Part shown: piece by piece, positions 33,645-38,929 of the stretch
Layout: each line of letters opens with the position of its first letter
Numbering within the stretch: position 1 is the stretch's first letter
Assembly: GCA_903927605.1 (NCBI GenBank)
Contig: CAIYNT010000199.1
Coordinates: 1 to 38,929, forward strand
Direction: 5' to 3'
Length of the DNA: 38,929 bases
Source: an uncultured Holophagaceae bacterium
GTDB taxonomy: Bacteria > Acidobacteriota > Holophagae > Holophagales > Holophagaceae
Notes under the pieces: model-generated
What the model was told of the DNA's origin: nothing
The model's database searches: none
What the model saw: only the letters and a program-made list of their open reading frames with translations
Position numbers and translations under genes: made by a program

Positions 33645-35060
33645 TCAGCTCCGCTTGAATTCGACGCTGAGCTTGGACGTGCTGCCCTTCCCAGGCAGGG
33701 GACGGTGGGTCATCCCCTCCACAAGAACCTGCCCCTGACGCCGCAACTGGACCACCACCTCGATCTCGTGGTCTTCCAGGTCCGGGGGCACGTCCAGGCG
33801 CAGCACAGAAGGCAGGCCAGAGCGCCCAGCCTGGGTCAATTCGCCCATCAGCGAATTGATCGCATCCCGATGATCGATGGTCTTGGGTCTGGCGATGGGC
33901 TGCCGGGTGGCCAGCCTGAGTGAGGCCAGGGCTGCCAGAGGATCCGCCCTATGGGGGCTCGTTGGACGGGAGTGCGGTTCAGTGGCCCGAACCGCAGCGG
34001 GTTCCATGGCGGTTCGAACAGGCTCGGTCTTAATTTCCTTTGCCCGTTCGGAATCACCTTTGAATGCGTCCGACACCGGTTCTGGCTCAAAATCAGCAAT
34101 TGTAGGCAGCTCACCTTCAGGTAAGGCAGCGACTGGTCCCAGATCGAAGGCCCGGTCGAATCCCGTCATCGCCGATGCCAGCAGGGCCTCTGTCTCTGGC
34201 CCGGCGGGTGGCAGCATGTCTTCGTCCTCCAGCAGGAACGCGATGTCTTCTCCCCCAGCATCTGGGGGCTCAGGCAGCGCCGGGGCTTCGATGAAGAGCC
34301 CGGCATCATCGTCATCATCGGAGAGGGGCGTGGAGCCCAAGGTCGGGTCCTGGGCAGTCGGGGCCTCCAGGTCGAGGAGATCCGTGACCGAGGGGAGATC
34401 AGACAGAGTGAGGGCTTCGATTCCGGACGGGCGCGGCCCCGGCATGGGGGCTGCCACCGCGTGGGTCTCACCCAGCACATGAGTCTTGATGTGAGAGAGC
34501 GCCAGCTTGGTGATGCCCCGCAGGGTCTCGAACACACCTGACCCATCCGAGGCAACGGACTGGAAGCTGGGGGTGCCTTTCGGATTGAAGGCCGTTTCGA
34601 GCTCATCCACGGGCACCACGTTCCGGAGATCCCGCTTGTTCCATTGGAAGACCGTGGGGATGTCTTCCAGGTTCAACCCCAGTTCGCGGAGGTTCCCCTC
34701 AAGGTTCTGGTAGCTCTCCTTGCAGGCATCCAGCATGGGGGTCTGGCTGTCCACCACGAAGACAATGCCGTCGACGCCCTTCAGCACGAGTTTGCGAGTG
34801 CTGTTGTAGAACACCTGGCCGGGCACCGTGTAGAGCTGGAGTTTGGTCTTGAAGCCGCTGACCATCCCCACATCCATGGGCAGCAGATCGAAGAAGAGGG
34901 TGCGATCCGTCTCCGTGTTGAGACTCACCATTTCGCCCCGGGCCTTCTGGCTCGTTTTGCCGTAGATGGTGTTGAGATTGGTGGTCTTCCCGCACAGACC
35001 GGGCCCGTAGTAGACGATTTTCACCGTCATCTGCCGGGTGGCGTGGTTGAAGAAAACCAT
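33645..35060 (-). CDS. MglA-like small GTPase with long acidic tail and C-terminal domain
   Basis: 471 residues. Residues 1-195 are a Ras-like GTPase of the MglA type: P-loop GPGLCGKTT (Lys25), the switch-I ETDRTLFFDLLP (50-61), TVPGQ (78-82) in place of DxxG, and NKRD (141-144). MglA sets cell polarity and motility in Myxococcus and Thermus, with MglB as its activator. From 200 to about 390 the chain is an acidic, Pro/Asp/Glu-rich, probably disordered tail, and it ends with a beta-rich domain (residues 395-471, RLDVPPDLEDHEIEVVVQL and so on) that I do not recognise. Ordinary MglA stops near residue 195. GAGG 7 bases upstream supports ATG 35060. No MglB/roadblock gene is adjacent; the LolA-like gene follows one base after its stop. 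Confidence 0.9.
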   Translation of the reverse strand: MVFFNHATRQMTVKIVYYGPGLCGKTTNLNTIYGKTSQKARGEMVSLNTETDRTLFFDLLPMDVGMVSGFKTKLQLYTVPGQVFYNSTRKLVLKGVDGIVFVVDSQTPMLDACKESYQNLEGNLRELGLNLEDIPTVFQWNKRDLRNVVPVDELETAFNPKGTPSFQSVASDGSGVFETLRGITKLALSHIKTHVLGETHAVAAPMPGPRPSGIEALTLSDLPSVTDLLDLEAPTAQDPTLGSTPLSDDDDDAGLFIEAPALPEPPDAGGEDIAFLLEDEDMLPPAGPETEALLASAMTGFDRAFDLGPVAALPEGELPTIADFEPEPVSDAFKGDSERAKEIKTEPVRTAMEPAAVRATEPHSRPTSPHRADPLAALASLRLATRQPIARPKTIDHRDAINSLMGELTQAGRSGLPSVLRLDVPPDLEDHEIEVVVQLRRQGQVLVEGMTHRPLPGKGSTSKLSVEFKRS

Positions 35061-35133
35061 TCCAGAACCTCGTGTGGATTCACGAAGTCTAGCCCGGAAA
35101 CTGTCCCAGGCTCAATGCAAAGGCCGGTCCTTC

Positions 35134-35649
35134 CTAGGACATCCCCTTAATGAAGGCCAGGACCTGCTGATCGTGATCCTTCGTGCGAGCATCGGTGATA
35201 ACTTTCCGCACGATGCCTTGGCGGTCGATGATGAAGGTGACCCTGCTGGCATACCCCAGGAGTGGGATCTTCTTCACCCCGTAGGCATCGATGATGTGAT
35301 GGTCCGGGTCCGCGAGGATGCTGAAGGGCAGGTGGTACTTCTCCGCGAAGGCCCGATGGCTCTGGCTGGTGTCCGCACTCACACCGAGGATCACGGCGCC
35401 CGCCGCCTGGATCGCCGCGAAGCCATCCCGCAGGCTGCAGGCCTGGGCAGTGCAGCCAGGGGTATCGTCCTTGGGATAAAAATAGAGCACCACGGTGGCT
35501 TTGCCCTGGAAGTCGGCCAGCCGCACCTGGGCACCGTTCTGATCCTGCGCCTCAAAGGCCGGTGCCTTGGTGCCTTCTGCCACTTCCGCGGCCGAGGCCA
35601 GCCCCAATATCGCCATGATTCCCATCCCAGCCCTCCATCTCCGATCCAT
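35134..35649 (-). CDS. Peroxiredoxin, PrxQ/BCP type, exported
   Basis: 171 residues. Reduces hydroperoxides using paired cysteines: peroxidatic Cys66 in TPGCT and resolving Cys71 in AQACSLRD, the PrxQ spacing of five. Conserved pieces also include FYPKDDTPG and the LGYASRVTFIIDRQG strand. Unlike most BCP proteins it begins with a signal peptide (hydrophobic run MGIMAILGLASA, AEV cleavage-like site), so it should act in the periplasm, needing an electron donor there. GGAGG 5 bases before ATG 35649 supports the start; the open frame upstream is not used. It diverges from the dehydrogenase gene across 57 bases and ends 73 bases from the MglA gene start. Confidence 0.93.
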   Translation of the reverse strand: MDRRWRAGMGIMAILGLASAAEVAEGTKAPAFEAQDQNGAQVRLADFQGKATVVLYFYPKDDTPGCTAQACSLRDGFAAIQAAGAVILGVSADTSQSHRAFAEKYHLPFSILADPDHHIIDAYGVKKIPLLGYASRVTFIIDRQGIVRKVITDARTKDHDQQVLAFIKGMS

Positions 35650-35706
35650 GTCAGCCTCCGGGAGGAGGAGTGTGGCACCATCCAAGGGTCTCGGGGAGGG
35701 GAAGAC

Positions 35707-36738
35707 TTGGACAAACCGGTTCGCATTGCCATCCTTCCCGGCGACGGGGTTGGCAGTGAGGTCATGGCCGAAGCCAATCCCTGTCTGGACTGGGCGAGAT
35801 CCCGGGGACGGAGCCTCGAGACCATCCGACTCCCCTACGGAGCCGACCACTATCTCGCCACGGCGGAGACCCTGCCCGAGGCCGCCTTCGCCGAGCTCCG
35901 GGACGGCTGCGACGCCATCCTGTTCGGGGCCGTGGGCGACCCGCGGGTTCCCGATGGCCGTCATGCGGAGGAGATCCTGCTGCGGCTGCGGCAGGGTCTG
36001 GAGCTGGCTGTGAACTACAGGCCCTGCAGGTCCGCAATACCTGGTCATAACCCAGAACTCGACATTGAAGTGTTTCGGGAAAATACGGAAGGCCCCTATT
36101 GCCTGCAGGGCTCAACCGAACCTGGCAGGGCCATTGATCTCGCCATCCACACGGAACCCGCCGTCCGGCGCCTGCTGCAGACCGCCTTCCAGCGCGCGGG
36201 CGAACGGAGCCGCCCGCTCACCCTCGCCCACAAGGCGAACGTGCTGAAGCACGGGCATGGATTATGGCTGCGCGTGTTCGAGGACCTGTGTCGGAGTCAC
36301 CCCGAAGTGGCCGCCCGGGGCATGCATGCGGACGCGTTGCTCTGCGCCCTGGTGCAGGAGCCGAGCGCCTTCGGTGTGATCGCGGCCGACAACTACCTGG
36401 GCGACCTCATCAGCGATCTTTGTGCGGCCTACCTGGGCGGCATGGGCGTGGCGCCATCCATCAGCTGGGCGCCCCATCGACCCTTCCGGTGCTCGGTCCT
36501 GGCCGAGCCAGTCCACGGCTCAGCGCCGGATATCGCGGGGAAAGGCCTGGCCAACCCGGTTGGCATGATCCTCAGTACGGCCCTTCTCTTCCGGCATCTG
36601 GGCTGGGAATCGGAGGCATCCGCGCTGGAAACTGCAGTATCCGGCGCTCTGGAATCAGGCGCCAGGACCCGTGATCTGGGAGGTGCCATGGGAACCGGGG
36701 CGATGGGAGCGGCCATCCGGGATCGACTGCCTTCCTAG
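35707..36738 (+). CDS. Isocitrate/isopropylmalate dehydrogenase family protein
   Basis: 343 residues. An NAD(P)-dependent beta-decarboxylating dehydrogenase with ILPGDGVG, the substrate Arg105 (VNYRPCR), FRENTEGPY (124-131, the substrate-specificity loop), catalytic Lys176 (AHKANVL), metal aspartates Asp209, Asp233 and Asp237, and EPVHGSAPDIAGKGLANP for the nucleotide. The loop resembles isocitrate, homoisocitrate and tartrate dehydrogenases more than LeuB, and NYLGDLISD has Leu where the family signature as I recall it usually has Phe/Tyr/His. Substrate is therefore open. Start is a TTG at 35707, with GGAGGGG 6-12 bases upstream; no ATG lies near enough to the motif. It converges on lexA with a 4-base gap. 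Confidence 0.88.
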   Translation: MDKPVRIAILPGDGVGSEVMAEANPCLDWARSRGRSLETIRLPYGADHYLATAETLPEAAFAELRDGCDAILFGAVGDPRVPDGRHAEEILLRLRQGLELAVNYRPCRSAIPGHNPELDIEVFRENTEGPYCLQGSTEPGRAIDLAIHTEPAVRRLLQTAFQRAGERSRPLTLAHKANVLKHGHGLWLRVFEDLCRSHPEVAARGMHADALLCALVQEPSAFGVIAADNYLGDLISDLCAAYLGGMGVAPSISWAPHRPFRCSVLAEPVHGSAPDIAGKGLANPVGMILSTALLFRHLGWESEASALETAVSGALESGARTRDLGGAMGTGAMGAAIRDRLPS

Positions 36739-36742
36739 ATGT

Positions 36743-37408
36743 TCAGCAGCTCCGCATGACACCCACGAGCAGCCCCTGGATATCGATGCGCTGGGGGGGG
36801 TAGCAACGGGGCTGAAGCTCGGGATTGTGGGGAATGAGCCACACACCCTTGGCGTCCCGCCGGAACTCCTTGAGCGTGACTTCCTCCCGGTCGATGAGGG
36901 CCACCACGCGATCCCCGTTCCGGTACTCACCCTTGCGCTGCAGTACCACCAGATCCCCGTCGAGAATGGCGTCATCGACCATGGAGTCGCCCCGCACCCG
37001 CAGCACGAACAACTCGTCCCGCTGGCGGTGGATGCTGTTGGGCACCTCGATGGGCAGGGCCCGGCTTTCCGGCAGGATGGGCGAACCCGCGGCCACATCC
37101 CCGCAGAAGGGGAAGATGCGCACAACGGGCGTCATCGCAGCGTGGGAATCACTCCTGCCGAGGTGGGAAGGTGAAGCCTCGTCATGGACACTGGTCGCCA
37201 CGACCAGGTTGTTGCCCTTCCCGTGGCTGCGGACCAGGAACCCCTTGTCCATGAGGTGCTGGACATGTTTGTGGATGGTGGATACCGCGCTGGATCCCAC
37301 ACCCTTGGCAATTTCCGCCAAAGTGGGGCTCCGACCTTCGCCCTGTACGAAAGTCCTGATGAACTTCAGAACGGCCTGCTGGCGCTTGGTGAGATCGCTG
37401 GTTTTCAT
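36743..37408 (-). CDS. lexA: SOS repressor LexA
   Basis: 221 residues. Represses DNA-damage genes and cleaves itself when RecA filaments form. N-terminal winged helix LTKRQQAVLKFI, then SPTLAEIAKGVGSSAVSTIHKHV; C-terminal S24 peptidase with cleavage site Ala107-Gly108 (CGDVAAGSP), nucleophile Ser142 (RGDSMVDD) and Lys180 (VTLKEFRR). The linker between them (about 65-97) is longer than in E. coli LexA. Start ATG 37408 was chosen because the frame upstream has only a TTG and no conserved residues. A TTGACG/TACCTT promoter lies directly upstream. I found no known LexA box there, which matches the diversity of LexA operators across phyla. Confidence 0.96.
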   Translation of the reverse strand: MKTSDLTKRQQAVLKFIRTFVQGEGRSPTLAEIAKGVGSSAVSTIHKHVQHLMDKGFLVRSHGKGNNLVVATSVHDEASPSHLGRSDSHAAMTPVVRIFPFCGDVAAGSPILPESRALPIEVPNSIHRQRDELFVLRVRGDSMVDDAILDGDLVVLQRKGEYRNGDRVVALIDREEVTLKEFRRDAKGVWLIPHNPELQPRCYPPQRIDIQGLLVGVMRSC

Positions 37409-37415
37409 GGGTTCC

Positions 37416-37444
37416 AAGGTAAGAGTTGAGGCCGAGGTCGTCAA
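37416..37444 (-). promoter_or_regulatory. lexA promoter
   Basis: On the minus strand TTGACG (37444-37439) has five of six consensus bases and stands 17 bases from TACCTT (37421-37416), a TANNNT -10. That -10 ends 7 bases before the lexA ATG, so transcription would begin at or near the start codon. No ribosome site is seen, which fits a leaderless or very short leader mRNA. An 8-T run on the plus strand (about 37449-37456) lies just upstream. Confidence 0.5.
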
Positions 37445-37540
37445 TCCCTTTTTTTTCGCTTTATTTCAGACCACCTGCCTCGCCAACCCCAAGACCCCTC
37501 GTGGAACCCTTCCGCGACCTCTGCCATACTGACCGACGGC

Positions 37541-37553
37541 CTTGAGGGTCAAG
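37541..37553. promoter_or_regulatory. CTTGA-GGG-TCAAG palindrome
   Basis: A perfect 5-base inverted repeat with a 3-base spacer, immediately followed by TATTTA, 69 bases before the korA start and 133 bases from the lexA start. It could be an operator in the shared divergent promoter region. No regulator is assigned. Confidence 0.3.
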
Positions 37554-37621
37554 TATTTACGCCCTGTTTGTCCTCTTTCTACCCTCTCCGGCGCCTCTGT
37601 CCCGATGAGAAAGGAGTACCC

Positions 37622-38929
37622 ATGACTGCCAGTCTTGCCACCCCTGCCCCCACGGTAGGAGCGAAAACTCGAATCAATGATTTTTCCATCCAGGTGGCCA
37701 CGGTCAACGGATCGGGTTCCCAGACGGCGAACACGGTGCTTTTGCGGGCCATTTTCCAGATGGGCGTCTTCGTCAGCGGCAAGAACCTCTTCCCTTCCAA
37801 CATCGCGGGCCTGCCCACCTGGTTCACCATCCGCGCCAGCGCCAAGGGCTACGTAGCCCGCAAGGCCAGCAACGAGATGCTGATCCTGATGAATCCCGAG
37901 ACGGCCAAGGAGGACATCGCGAAGGCCGACGTCGGTGCCCTGGTGATCTACGATGAGCCCCTGCAGCTGGACAAGCTGCGCAGCGATCTCTCCTTCATCC
38001 CGGTGCCTTTCCAGAAGCTGGTGACCGCCTCTTGCCCCGAGCCCAAGCTGCACAAGCTGGTGAAGAACATGATCTACGTGGGCGTGGCCGCCCGCCTGCT
38101 CAGCATCGACATGGCCGAGGTGACGAAGGCCATCGCCAAGCAGCTGAAGGGGAAGGCCAAGGCCATCGAGATCAACCAGACCGCCGCCATGGCGGGCTAC
38201 GACTGGGCCATGGAACACCTGCCGGACCAGGACCACATCAAGGTCGTGCGTGACGATAAGACCCAGGGCCTCATCATCGTCGACGGCAACGAAGCCTGCG
38301 CCCTGGGTGCTCTCTTCGCCGGCGTCACCGTGGTGGGTTGGTACCCCATCACCCCTGCCTCCAGCCTGGTCGAGACTTTCATCGAATACGCCGAGGAGTA
38401 CCGCAAGGATCCCAGGACCGGCAAATCCACGGTCGCCATCGTGCAGATGGAGGATGAGCTCGCCTCTGCCGGCGTGGTGCTCTCCGCGGGCTGGGCAGGC
38501 GCCCGCTCCATGACTTCCACCGCAGGGCCCGGTGTGTCGCTGATGAGCGAATTCATCGGCCTGGGTTACTACGTCGAGGCGCCCGGCGTGTTCTTCAATG
38601 TGGGCCGCACCGGACCCAGCACCGGCCTCCCTACCCGCACCCAGCAGTCGGACGTGGAGCTCTGCGCCAAGTGCAGCCACGGCGACACCCAGCACATCAA
38701 CCTCTACCCCGGCAACATGGAAGAGTGCTTCCAGTTCTCCTACGACGCCTTCGACCTGGCCGAGCGCTTCCAGACCCCCATCTTCGTGGTCACGGACCTG
38801 GACCTGGGCATGCAGAACTGGTCCTCCAAGCCCTTCGACTACCCGAACAAGCCCTATGACCGCGGCAAGGTGCTCAACCAGCAGCAGCTCGCCGAGGCCG
38901 AGGACTGGGGCCGCTACAAGGACGTGGAC
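37622..38929 (+). CDS. korA: 2-oxoacid:ferredoxin oxidoreductase, fused gamma-alpha subunit (5' part)
   Basis: The first 436 residues of a gene that runs off the window end. Residues about 20-200 are the gamma domain (FSIQVATVNGSGSQTANTVL, FPSNIAGLPTWFTIRAS) and from about 215 the alpha (pyrimidine-binding) domain begins, with WYPITPASSLVE, the family's YPITP motif, QMEDELASAG and GRTGPSTGLPTRTQQSD. The gamma-alpha fusion is usual for 2-oxoglutarate:ferredoxin oxidoreductase (KorA) in acidobacteria, Bacteroidetes and archaea; a separate KorB with the thiamine site should follow downstream. It decarboxylates 2-oxoglutarate (or another 2-oxoacid) to acyl-CoA and reduces ferredoxin. AAGGAG 5 bases before ATG 37622 fixes the start. 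It diverges from lexA by 213 bases. Confidence 0.93.
   Translation, partial: MTASLATPAPTVGAKTRINDFSIQVATVNGSGSQTANTVLLRAIFQMGVFVSGKNLFPSNIAGLPTWFTIRASAKGYVARKASNEMLILMNPETAKEDIAKADVGALVIYDEPLQLDKLRSDLSFIPVPFQKLVTASCPEPKLHKLVKNMIYVGVAARLLSIDMAEVTKAIAKQLKGKAKAIEINQTAAMAGYDWAMEHLPDQDHIKVVRDDKTQGLIIVDGNEACALGALFAGVTVVGWYPITPASSLVETFIEYAEEYRKDPRTGKSTVAIVQMEDELASAGVVLSAGWAGARSMTSTAGPGVSLMSEFIGLGYYVEAPGVFFNVGRTGPSTGLPTRTQQSDVELCAKCSHGDTQHINLYPGNMEECFQFSYDAFDLAERFQTPIFVVTDLDLGMQNWSSKPFDYPNKPYDRGKVLNQQQLAEAEDWGRYKDVD

Noticed and set aside
35038..35706. Upstream extension of the dehydrogenase frame
   Set aside because: It runs opposite the peroxiredoxin gene; the conserved protein starts at the TTG with a good ribosome site.
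37449..37456. The 8-T run as an intrinsic terminator
   Set aside because: No stable GC stem precedes it on either strand, and it lies upstream of lexA and korA, where no gene ends.

Overview
This is a GC-rich, gene-dense bacterial chromosome segment with about 31 protein genes (two cut by the window ends). I see no tRNA, rRNA, transposase, phage gene or CRISPR array. The gene content suggests an Acidobacteriota lineage of the Holophaga/Geothrix kind: a TrpB2-type tryptophan synthase, a fused gamma-alpha 2-oxoacid:ferredoxin oxidoreductase, an MglA-like GTPase, several PAS/propeller kinases and an isolated histidine ammonia-lyase. That assignment is inference from gene content and base composition only.

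Layout. 1-463: 3' end of a TrpB2 gene. 634-3684: a periplasmic propeller sensor kinase, converging on recG (3677-5761), which follows a DUF1835-like gene; upstream on the same strand is a PLP-dependent methionine gamma-lyase/cystathionine lyase. An Lrp/AsnC regulator diverges from the lyase across an intergenic region with two interleaved inverted repeats. 8327-11900, minus strand: a TMEM175-like channel, a DUF1697 protein and three uncharacterised proteins including a lipoprotein, split by a CGCCAAG inverted repeat. 11941-20024: map, a 31-codon upstream ORF, gltB-gltD (glutamate synthase), two hairpins and ispE. 20075-22062: ABC exporter pair. 22111-24912: PAS/GAF hybrid histidine kinase.

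24951-31792 is the most unusual stretch: MFS transporter, hutH, HD-domain protein, HEAT-repeat protein and a PAS histidine kinase, each joined to the next by a 4-bp stop/start overlap, so the five are almost certainly one translationally coupled operon. Then come ppa and a HAD phosphatase on the plus strand. The minus strand carries an MglA-like GTPase with a long acidic tail and its own C-terminal domain, coupled to a LolA-like periplasmic protein. The window ends with a periplasmic PrxQ peroxiredoxin divergent from an isocitrate/isopropylmalate dehydrogenase-family enzyme, lexA, and the start of a korA-like gene.

Themes. Nitrogen and amino-acid metabolism recurs (gltBD, hutH, the lyase with its Lrp regulator, TrpB2). 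Three histidine kinases occur without any separate response regulator. Convergent gene pairs overlap at their 3' ends, leaving no space for ordinary terminators. Three starts look compatible with leaderless transcripts. The best candidates for new biology are the hutH-HD-HEAT-kinase operon and the MglA-fusion/LolA-like pair.
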